Under the pieces are notes generated by a model. That model was not told where the DNA came from. It saw only the letters and a list, made by a program, of their open reading frames with translations, and did not search any database. A stretch of DNA of 13,723 bases from Chitinophaga pinensis (GTDB taxonomy: Bacteria; Bacteroidota; Bacteroidia; Chitinophagales; Chitinophagaceae). Each line of letters starts with the position of its first letter. Positions within the stretch are counted from its first letter, which is position 1. Made by a program: the position numbers and the translations under genes. Location: assembly GCA_945866165.1 (NCBI GenBank), contig CAMBGO010000044.1, positions 1 to 13,723 of the forward strand. The letters are read 5' to 3'. Below are positions 1 to 6,621 of this stretch, one piece after another.

Positions 1-1216
1 AACGTTGCTGTTCTCGTACAGTTGCCTCTGAAATCAAGTTTACAATGCTGTCGATTCTCTTTGTAACCACATTTAAATTGAATGGCGCATTGGGTTTTAT
101 GAGTTGATTCCATCGTTGCGACAAATAGCACTTAAAAACAGGGTTGTTATACAATTGAAGCCAATACTTTGGACCAACATTATCGCCATTATTAAACTGC
201 CACACATTTGTAAAACTCCTATTCAAGTTCCAAAATTTGAGATCATTTCCATAGGTCAGGTTAAAATCCCAAATTGGACCAGCCCTCAATTTACCCTGTC
301 GATCCTTATGATAATATGTACTGAACTGGTATGCATCAACATTTGATGCAATTTCATTCATTAGCATAAAGTCAACAAAAGTAGGCACATCAATTATTGA
401 GGGAAATCCATTTTCTATTGAGCTGTTATTCCTGCTTGTTGCATCTGCTAGAGCCTGAAACTGGCTTCTAATATAGTTAGCCTGAGATCCAACAATATCG
501 AAGGGATTGGGTTTGTCATAAATAAAGTCAGTGGAATTGCCTAAATGGGTAGGCATACTCCAAGCAATAGGATCACCATTGGGTTTATCAGATTTCACAA
601 TATAACCTCCCGTCACTGCCCTTCCTGCATAGTCTGATTGTGTCATTTCAGCAAGGTTGATGCGGTTATCATCCAACTTCAATTTTTCCATTAACACATA
701 CAACCCTTTGTAATCGCCATTTACAATCACTTCACAATAGCGTCCCCTTGATGCATATTGTCCTATTTCTCTAGACAGATCATAAGATAGGTAGTCTCTT
801 ATTAGAGAAGAGTCGAATGCCAATGAATTTAAAATCCAATCATTCTCTTCGGGCATTCTTAAGAGACTAACATTGTTGTATGTTTTTTCGTCCGACTTAT
901 ATGTTGTAAGGCTGTATGGCTTTTTATCTAAAAGCTGCGAAGTAGACCCCCTTATTTCAATTCGAATACGGCCATTATAATTTAGCAAGTTAGGGTCTGA
1001 CTGATCAGAAATATTATTCCGGCTGCCATTGGATCTGAAAATGATTTTCATTGAGCCCAAAATTTTAGGTTCATCGGGTATTTCTTGTGGTTTGCCAGTG
1101 TTTGGATTTTTATCAGTTTCTATTATAACGATGGGTAGATTACTGCTTGTAAAATTCTGTGAACGGACATTGAAGGAAAATGAAAACAATAATAAAAGAA
1201 TATAGATTCGAATCAT
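1..1216 (-). CDS. Secreted CotH kinase-family protein, 3' end cut by window edge
   Basis: An uninterrupted minus-strand frame runs from ATG at 1216 to the window edge; 405 residues are visible and the C-terminus is missing. Residues 1-20 form a signal peptide (MIRIY, then a Leu/Phe-rich core, ending VRSQ), so the protein is probably exported. The rest matches the CotH family (PF08757): an IRGSTSQ motif at 88-94 followed by KKPYSL, the stretch DWILNSLAFDSSLIRDYLSYDLSREIG around 126-151 with the Trp-Leu and Arg-Asp signature, VNGDYKGLYVLMEK at 165-178 followed by LDDNRIN, MNEI near 286-289, and GPIWDFNL at 313-320, whose Asp/Asn are the likely metal-binding residues. CotH proteins have an atypical protein-kinase fold and some phosphorylate secreted proteins; the substrate here is unknown. 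It is transcribed divergently from the AKR-RidA gene. Family assignment is firm, function is not. Confidence 0.88.
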   Translation of the reverse strand, partial: MIRIYILLLLFSFSFNVRSQNFTSSNLPIVIIETDKNPNTGKPQEIPDEPKILGSMKIIFRSNGSRNNISDQSDPNLLNYNGRIRIEIRGSTSQLLDKKPYSLTTYKSDEKTYNNVSLLRMPEENDWILNSLAFDSSLIRDYLSYDLSREIGQYASRGRYCEVIVNGDYKGLYVLMEKLKLDDNRINLAEMTQSDYAGRAVTGGYIVKSDKPNGDPIAWSMPTHLGNSTDFIYDKPNPFDIVGSQANYIRSQFQALADATSRNNSSIENGFPSIIDVPTFVDFMLMNEIASNVDAYQFSTYYHKDRQGKLRAGPIWDFNLTYGNDLKFWNLNRSFTNVWQFNNGDNVGPKYWLQLYNNPVFKCYLSQRWNQLIKPNAPFNLNVVTKRIDSIVNLISEATVREQQR

Positions 1217-1384
1217 GGCAGTCAACATTAATCAAAAGCTCTTTCATGAGCAGGGTGTCAAATTACAAAATAAATACTAAAGCTTAGTCATTATTTGAAA
1301 CATAAATTAACCTACTATTCATCAAAGTTCAGGGAGTAGTATATTTACATTTCAATAAAACAAATTTTAACTCACTTTAATAAG
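1217..1384. other. Divergent intergenic region between CotH gene and AKR-RidA gene
   Basis: This 168-base AT-rich gap separates two divergent genes and so must hold both promoters. The best Bacteroidota-type -7 candidate (consensus TAnnTTTG) for the plus-strand gene is TATATTTA at 1340-1347, one mismatch, about 38 bases before the ATG. I found no convincing TTG -33 partner at the usual spacing, so this is only a candidate. No strong hairpin or operator-like palindrome was seen. Confidence 0.4.
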
Positions 1385-2815
1385 ATGAATAACAATAAAC
1401 TTGAAGTACCGAAGGTTGTTATGGGATTATGGCAGATTGCCGACATGGAGCGCGATGGAGTTAAAGTTGATAAAGAGGAAGCAGCAAAAGCCATGATGAA
1501 CTATTATGAAAACGGATTCAACACGTTCGATATGGCAGACCACTATGGCTCTGCGGAAGAAATTTCAGGATACTTCAAGAAAAAATATGCACCTGAAAAT
1601 CTAAAGCTATTTACCAAGTGGGTGCCACAACCTGGAGCAATTGATTCGAAGAAAATTGAGGAGGCAGTTCGAACAGCACAACAAAAATTAAATACCGACT
1701 GTATACAACTATTACAATTCCATGCCTGGAACTATTCAGATCCACATTGGCTTGATTGTCTTTTTGGTCTTGATCAACTCAGACAAAAAGGTATGATTGA
1801 AAAAATCGGTTTAACCAATTTTGATGAGCCGCATTTAAATATGGTAGTGAAGAGTGGTATTCAGATTTCAAGCAACCAAGTTTGCCATTCCTTGCTAGAC
1901 CAACGTGCTGCAGGCAAAATGAGTGCAACCTGTTTAGAAAACAACATTGGTTTACTAGCTTTTGGCACCGTTGCCGGAGGATTTTTTTCAGAGAAATGGC
2001 TCAATAAACCTGAACCATTACTTGATGGAAGCCTCACTTGGTCGCAGATGAAATACAAGCGATACATTGATGCTTCAGGAGGTTGGGCATGGTTTCAGGA
2101 ATTACTTCAAACGTTAAAATCAATTGCAGATTCTCATAGAGTTTCAATAGCAACGGTTGCAAGTGCAAGCATCCTATACAATACTGCTGTATCAGCAGTC
2201 ATTATTGGAGCAAGGCTTGGGAAATCTGAGCACATAGCAGAAAACAGGAATTTATTTACAGTAAAATTAAATGCTGAAGAAATCAATTCCATCAAAACAA
2301 TACTTGCAAAAGGAATAACAATACCGGGTGATTGCGGCGATGAATACCGAAAGCCCCCCTTTCTAACAGCAAGTGGCGATTTAAGTCATCATTTTAAGGA
2401 AATGCCATCACCTTATCCTGTAATTATTGAAAATGATGGAAAGTCGAAAGCCTTATCAGGCACTCCGTGGGAAAGCATGGCAGGTTATAGCCGTGCGGTG
2501 AAGAAAGGAAATCATATTTATGTGTCTGGCACAACCGCTACACATGGCAATAAATTGATTGGTGGTTCAGATCCTGCTGCTCAAACACATTTCATCATTG
2601 ATAAAATAGAAGGTGCCATACAATCACTTGGAGGAAGACTTGAAGATGTGGTTCGAACAAGAATTTTTGTAAAGGACATCACACAATGGGAATCAATCGC
2701 AAGGGCTCATGGAAATCGATTTGGAACAATACAACCAGCCAATACGATGGTACAAGCAGATTTGGTAGGAAATGAATACCTGGTAGAAATTGAAGCGGAT
2801 GCAATTGTGTCTTAG
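1385..2815 (+). CDS. Aldo/keto reductase fused to C-terminal RidA-like (YjgF/UK114) domain
   Basis: A 476-residue two-domain protein. Residues about 5-310 are an aldo/keto reductase (PF00248) TIM barrel with the complete catalytic tetrad in normal spacing: Asp49 and Tyr54 (FDMADHYGSAE), Lys78 (FTKW) and His113 (QFHAW); IIGARLGKSEHIAEN at 273-287 is the NADP-binding end. Residues about 361-476 resemble RidA/YjgF (PF01042): GYSRAVKKGNHIYVSGTTA, then LEDVVRTRIFVKD and PANTMVQADLVGNEYLVEIEA. RidA proteins deaminate reactive enamines/imines through a conserved Arg in the motif PARS; here that motif reads PANT, with Asn453 in place of the Arg, so deaminase activity is doubtful and the domain may bind ligand or trimerise. 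The reductase probably acts on a small carbonyl compound; its substrate cannot be read from sequence. It is cytosolic and transcribed alone. ATG at 1385 is the natural start, without a clear Shine-Dalgarno. Confidence 0.9.
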   Translation: MNNNKLEVPKVVMGLWQIADMERDGVKVDKEEAAKAMMNYYENGFNTFDMADHYGSAEEISGYFKKKYAPENLKLFTKWVPQPGAIDSKKIEEAVRTAQQKLNTDCIQLLQFHAWNYSDPHWLDCLFGLDQLRQKGMIEKIGLTNFDEPHLNMVVKSGIQISSNQVCHSLLDQRAAGKMSATCLENNIGLLAFGTVAGGFFSEKWLNKPEPLLDGSLTWSQMKYKRYIDASGGWAWFQELLQTLKSIADSHRVSIATVASASILYNTAVSAVIIGARLGKSEHIAENRNLFTVKLNAEEINSIKTILAKGITIPGDCGDEYRKPPFLTASGDLSHHFKEMPSPYPVIIENDGKSKALSGTPWESMAGYSRAVKKGNHIYVSGTTATHGNKLIGGSDPAAQTHFIIDKIEGAIQSLGGRLEDVVRTRIFVKDITQWESIARAHGNRFGTIQPANTMVQADLVGNEYLVEIEADAIVS

Positions 2816-2836
2816 TAGAACTTACAAAGGAAATAT

Positions 2837-3268
2837 TCAATTAGTCTTACAAATAGAGATATGCAGCATTTTATCAGGGACAGGAGAATACGCTTTACAT
2901 TGAACGCAAACTGAAGTGTCAGGTTTATCAAGAATAGAAAAATAAAATTCTTGCCCTTCAGCAATAGTTTCAGGAAAAGTACAAATACTTCCCAGGGCAA
3001 AAACATTCTTGTATTCTACTTTCGTCATGGGATTGATCCATTTGAAATGGATACGATTGGTGTCTATGTTACCGTCAATTAATTGAATTACATAATTCAT
3101 ACAAATTCCTTTAAGCACAAGCTTGCCTTTGAAGCAGTTACCAAATTGATCACTCTCTTTGAGAGATCGATCCTCTAATTGCTCATTTTTCTCACAGGAC
3201 AAACCCAAGAAGAGAAATATGGCTAAATAGATACAAACTAGCTTTTTTATAAAGAAAGATTTTTCCAA
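2837..3268 (-). CDS. Putative cysteine-rich lipoprotein of unknown function (TTG start)
   Basis: The frame opens upstream at a TTG (3313) but holds no ATG or GTG before the signal sequence. I prefer the TTG at 3266-3268: it gives MEKSFFIKKLVCIYLAI and a normal lipoprotein-type signal (basic start, hydrophobic core, Cys25 followed by EKNE), and a GAAAAG-like stretch lies about 10 bases upstream. From there the protein has 143 residues. The lipobox LGLSC is degenerate (Gly at -3, Leu at -2), so lipidation is likely rather than certain. The mature part of about 118 residues carries six more cysteines, including a CVQC pair near the C-terminus, which suggests disulfides or metal binding in the envelope. 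I recall similar conserved hypothetical proteins in Bacteroidota with the pattern ALGSxCTFPxxIxEGxEFYF, but no function. It converges on the AKR-RidA gene 21 bases away. If the upstream TTG were used the protein would have 158 residues. Confidence 0.7.
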   Translation of the reverse strand: MEKSFFIKKLVCIYLAIFLFLGLSCEKNEQLEDRSLKESDQFGNCFKGKLVLKGICMNYVIQLIDGNIDTNRIHFKWINPMTKVEYKNVFALGSICTFPETIAEGQEFYFSILDKPDTSVCVQCKAYSPVPDKMLHISICKTN

Positions 3269-3313
3269 AAATATATCTTTTCTTAATGAAAAAAAATATA
3301 TTTTTAGCCCCAA

Positions 3314-3512
3314 AGTAAAGAGTATAAATTAGAAATAAGAAATATTATATTAAGATAGCCTTAATACATATTAACCTGATTACCTATTTTATATGCATTA
3401 TCAATTTATGTATATTGCGTATGACTGTTTGCTAGATGGCATGGCTGCAACCAATAGTTAAAATAAACTTAAAAACACCATTGAACGTATCTGAGATTAT
3501 AAAAGAAAGAAA
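3314..3512. other. Intergenic region upstream of the sulfation operon
   Basis: About 200 very AT-rich bases lie between the divergent lipoprotein gene and the first gene of the nine-gene operon, so the operon promoter is presumably here. I see no clear match to TAnnTTTG with a TTG element at proper spacing, and no riboswitch-like or strong palindromic structure. An A/G-rich stretch (AAAAGAAAGAAA) directly precedes the ATG at 3513 and may serve as a weak ribosome-binding region. Confidence 0.4.
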
Positions 3513-4769
3513 ATGTTGAAAAAAATCATTCGGGTATTTATTATTGTCTATTTGATCTTCATGTTGGCTTTACTATTATCCTGGTCTGTTTGGCATGTAA
3601 AGGATAACGGAAAGCTGATACCTGAACCTCTTGCCAAATTCGTTATCAATTTTGCATCTTTCCCCAGTAACGTCTACCATACCATTAACCCTACTTCAGT
3701 ACCATATAATATTTTTGATCCTCGACAAATAACTGATACTACATCACAGGATGGAATAAAACTTTATACAGATAGCTTGAATCTCTCTTCAACTAATTTA
3801 CTGATATCAACATTTTTATCAAGCAGTGAAATTGAATTCAAATTGATTCATATTCCTGATGGAAAACTGATAAAAAAATGGGGGGGAGCCACAATTGAAG
3901 ATGGAAGTTTTTTACAGAAAGAAAATACTAACAATAGAACAAATCATCCACTGATGATGATTGATAGTTCAATAATAATTAAAAACACAGACCAAAAAGA
4001 ATTATTTTCATTATCAAAAGATAAAAAAATCAACTGGGTTAATAAAGATTTAGTATTTCATCATTCAATCGAACAAGAAAATGACTCAACTATATGGATA
4101 CCTTCAATTGTAGAAAATCCTAGCCATTATAAAATATCCGGATTTAGACACGATGCTATATGTGCAGTTGACCCACGTAATGGGAAAGTGAAATTCATAA
4201 AATCAGTAGCAGATATCTTAATTGAAAACGGATATCAAGCATTGCTTGATCTATATTATGAAGATGATGCTATTCACTTAAATGACATACAACCTGCGCT
4301 TTATTCCTCAAAATATTGGCAAAAAGGAGATCTGCTTATTTCAATGAGGCATCGCAATACAGTAGCTTTATACAGGCCTTCCACAAATAAAATACTATGG
4401 CTTAAAACAGGCCCCTGGCTGGCACAACATGATTGCGATTTCGTTGATGGAAAAACTATCATGGTTTTTGGAAATGATTTTTTAAGACAAAAAGACTCAT
4501 TGATTAATGGACACAACGATATCTATTTTTACGATTTTGAGAATAACAAAATTACAACACCTTATACCAAGGTAATGAAGCAACTTGAAATAAAAACCAA
4601 GGCTGAAGGAAGATGTGACTTGTTATCAAATGGCGACCTATTTATTGATGAGAGCAATAATGGGAAACTATATATCATCAACAAAGACAGTGTGAAAATG
4701 ATTTACACTGAACGCTACGATAAAAATCATATTAAAATGTTTAATTGGGTTAGACCCATCTTGAATTAA
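3513..4769 (+). CDS. Membrane-anchored arylsulfotransferase (ASST)-family protein, copy A
   Basis: This 418-residue protein starts with a basic N-terminus (MLKKIIR) and one hydrophobic span (about 8-27) with no obvious cleavage site, suggesting a type II anchor with the rest outside the cytoplasm. The remainder resembles the arylsulfotransferase propeller family (PF05935/PF14269). Motifs in order: FHHSIE (His183/His184), IHLNDIQP (His255-x-Asn257), KGDLLISMRHRN (Arg279), GPWLAQHDCDF (His306) plus VFGND, and EGRCDLLSNGDLFIDE (Arg367). From memory of the E. coli enzyme, its active site uses two His, an H-x-N pair, an Arg and a sulfurylated His (252, 356/358, 374, 436), all of which have plausible counterparts. 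Such enzymes move sulfate from aryl sulfates to phenols or other acceptors without PAPS. At 418 residues it is shorter than periplasmic ASST (about 600). It is first in the operon and has a tandem paralogue 69 bases downstream. The substrate is unknown. Confidence 0.82.
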   Translation: MLKKIIRVFIIVYLIFMLALLLSWSVWHVKDNGKLIPEPLAKFVINFASFPSNVYHTINPTSVPYNIFDPRQITDTTSQDGIKLYTDSLNLSSTNLLISTFLSSSEIEFKLIHIPDGKLIKKWGGATIEDGSFLQKENTNNRTNHPLMMIDSSIIIKNTDQKELFSLSKDKKINWVNKDLVFHHSIEQENDSTIWIPSIVENPSHYKISGFRHDAICAVDPRNGKVKFIKSVADILIENGYQALLDLYYEDDAIHLNDIQPALYSSKYWQKGDLLISMRHRNTVALYRPSTNKILWLKTGPWLAQHDCDFVDGKTIMVFGNDFLRQKDSLINGHNDIYFYDFENNKITTPYTKVMKQLEIKTKAEGRCDLLSNGDLFIDESNNGKLYIINKDSVKMIYTERYDKNHIKMFNWVRPILN

Positions 4770-4838
4770 CGAAAAAACTAATGAACAGATTAAACAGGAT
4801 TGTTTTCAACGGTTTTGGATCTCAAAGAAAATTTTAAT

Positions 4839-6098
4839 ATGAAAAATAAGCTGATTAAAATTTTTATTAGAGTTTACTTAGTACTCATGTTCACAATGCT
4901 AATAGCTTGGTCAGTCTGGCATGTCATGTATAATGGAAAATTATTCCCAGAATCCATTTCAAAAGGCATTATTACATTTGCGTCCCTCCCAAGTAATATT
5001 TACCATACCTTAAACCCTACTTCGGCACCATATAATATTTTTGATCGTCGTCAAATTACAGATAATTCATCAAAAGATGGAGCAACCCTTTTTTCAGATA
5101 CCAACAATTTTGCTTCGAATCTATATTTAATATCTACTTTTAAAACTGCGAATCAAGTTGAAATTAAATTAATGAATTTACCTAAAGGAAATTTATTTAA
5201 AACCTGGAGATTAGACCAGGATGAAAGAATTAAAAAATTTTATGATCCAACATCAATAACCAGACCATACCATCCATTGATGTTGAAAGACAGCTCACTT
5301 GTACTAAATTTGGAATTTGAATTTGGACTCATCTGCATAGACAAAAGCAATCAGATGAAATGGATTGATACAAATTTCTGGTTTCATCATTCGATTGAAC
5401 TTGAAAATGATAGCACAATTTGGACATCTTCAAGGTTAAAGGATTTGAATATTTACAAAACGAAAGGATTTATAAATGATGCCATTTGTTCAATAGACCC
5501 AAGAAATGGAAAAATAAAATTCAATAAATCTGTTGCAGATATTTTGGTTGAGAATGGATATGAATATCTACTCAATCTTGGCTATGAAGACGATGGTATA
5601 CACCTGAATGATGTTCAACCTGCTATATATTCATCAAATTATTGGCAAAAAGGAGACCTCCTTCTGTCATTAAGGCATAAAAACCCCATCGCACTATACA
5701 GGCCATCAACCAATAAAATAATTTGGCTAAGAAGTGGACCCTGGATAGCACAACACGACTGTGACTTTGTAGACGGGAAAATAATTATGGTTTTTGGGAA
5801 TGACATCATCAGACAAAAAACTGATACACTCATTAACGGCCATAATGATATCTATTTTTATGATTTTGAAAAGAACGAAATTTCAAAACCTTATACCAAG
5901 GTAATGAAGCAACTTGGAATAAAAACAAAAACACAGGGAAGATGCGATTTATTGAAAAATGGAGACCTTTTCATTGATGAGTCGGAAAATGGTAAATTGT
6001 ATATACTAAATAAGGATAGTGTAAAAATGATATATACAGAACGTTACGATAAAAATCACATTAAAATGTTCAATTGGGTTAGACCCATCTTAAATTAA
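4839..6098 (+). CDS. Membrane-anchored arylsulfotransferase (ASST)-family protein, copy B
   Basis: A 419-residue paralogue of the preceding gene, about 64% identical by my hand alignment. I chose the ATG at 4839 over an in-frame TTG at 4800 because the resulting N-terminus (MKNKLIKIFIRVYL) aligns residue for residue with copy A. The layout is the same: basic N-terminus, single span at about 8-27, then the propeller with His183/His184, His255-x-Asn257, Arg279, His306 and Arg368 all kept. Divergence is concentrated at residues 101-180, a likely acceptor- or partner-binding part of the propeller, while the last 47 residues are about 94% identical. Copy B has one extra residue near 328 and an extra Cys at 166. 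It is followed after only 5 bases by the microprotein gene, so it is surely cotranscribed. Two retained catalytic copies suggest different acceptors or a heteromer, which is inference. Confidence 0.82.
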   Translation: MKNKLIKIFIRVYLVLMFTMLIAWSVWHVMYNGKLFPESISKGIITFASLPSNIYHTLNPTSAPYNIFDRRQITDNSSKDGATLFSDTNNFASNLYLISTFKTANQVEIKLMNLPKGNLFKTWRLDQDERIKKFYDPTSITRPYHPLMLKDSSLVLNLEFEFGLICIDKSNQMKWIDTNFWFHHSIELENDSTIWTSSRLKDLNIYKTKGFINDAICSIDPRNGKIKFNKSVADILVENGYEYLLNLGYEDDGIHLNDVQPAIYSSNYWQKGDLLLSLRHKNPIALYRPSTNKIIWLRSGPWIAQHDCDFVDGKIIMVFGNDIIRQKTDTLINGHNDIYFYDFEKNEISKPYTKVMKQLGIKTKTQGRCDLLKNGDLFIDESENGKLYILNKDSVKMIYTERYDKNHIKMFNWVRPILN

Positions 6099-6103
6099 AA
6101 AAA

Positions 6104-6253
6104 ATGAAATTACTTTATTTAGGTCCTAGTTTAGGTGGAGGAATTTTAGCTTTAATTATTGGATTTATTGTTTCCACATTACTATTCATTATTGCAATAT
6201 TTCTCAAGCCAATAAAACTTTTAATCAAATTAATCAAGGGTAAAAAGAAATGA
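6104..6253 (+). CDS. 49-residue single-span membrane microprotein, unknown function
   Basis: A short open frame, ATG 6104 to TGA 6253, lies in the 150-base gap between the second arylsulfotransferase gene and the three-span membrane protein gene. It begins MKLLYLGPSLGGG, has one long hydrophobic span (about 13-34), and ends in a strongly basic tail (LIKLIKGKKK). The tail predicts C-terminus inside and the Gly-rich N-terminus outside. Its stop overlaps the next start as ATGA (6250-6253), typical of translational coupling. It starts 5 bases after the upstream stop behind an A-run. Position, coupling and clean membrane topology support a real gene; no family is recognised. It could be a small subunit that binds the neighbouring membrane protein or an anchored sulfotransferase. 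Confidence 0.72.
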   Translation: MKLLYLGPSLGGGILALIIGFIVSTLLFIIAIFLKPIKLLIKLIKGKKK

Positions 6254-6621
6254 TATACTATATTCTTTTGTTTGTGGTTTCATTTCTAATTGGGATTCTT
6301 TTCTTGATGATAAAAATAAAAGAGGACGTCAAAAAAATATTATCAAGCTACGCAAATAGCTCAAAGCTAATGCTCGACCTAAACAAAGATGAAGATCTTC
6401 AACAAGAGGCTATATTCAAAGAACTTAAAATTCAATTTATATTGCTGCTTACATTACTCGGGAAGATTTTACTTATCCTAACACCGCTGATGTTACTCAT
6501 TCTATATACGTCGTTTATAGGAAAGTCGTTATCAAGTTTATTTGATTTACCCGCTGCTTTAATTTCGTTGGCCGCTTTAGGGCTCGTATACGCTTATAAA
6601 CACTATGCAAAATCCAAATAG
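6250..6621 (+). CDS. Three-span membrane protein of unknown function
   Basis: A 123-residue protein with hydrophobic spans at about 2-21, 63-87 and 100-116. Between the first two lies a charged, helical, possibly coiled segment (IKIKEDVKKILSSYANSSK and DLNKDEDLQQEAIFKELK). Lys/Glu clusters after the first span and the basic C-terminus (YKHYAKSK) suggest the loop and tail are cytosolic. I recognise no catalytic motif or family. The start overlaps the microprotein stop by 4 bases and its end overlaps the sulfotransferase start by 17 bases, so it is translated as part of this cluster. Its place between the ASST pair and the cytosolic-type sulfotransferase makes a scaffold, membrane-recruitment or substrate-handling role possible, but nothing in the sequence proves it. 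Confidence 0.75.
   Translation: MIYYILLFVVSFLIGILFLMIKIKEDVKKILSSYANSSKLMLDLNKDEDLQQEAIFKELKIQFILLLTLLGKILLILTPLMLLILYTSFIGKSLSSLFDLPAALISLAALGLVYAYKHYAKSK

Noticed and set aside
104..346. Plus-strand open frame of 80 codons
   Set aside because: It lies antisense inside the CotH-family gene, which has clear family motifs in the minus frame; the plus-strand product shows no recognisable features.
1232..1252. Short inverted repeat GCTC...GAGC near the CotH gene start
   Set aside because: Only a 4-base stem with a 6-base loop; expected by chance in a sequence of this size, and no U-run follows in the right orientation.
4800..4838. TTG at 4800 as start of the second arylsulfotransferase-family gene
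   Set aside because: The 13 extra residues have no match in the paralogue, whereas the ATG at 4839 aligns exactly with the paralogue's start.
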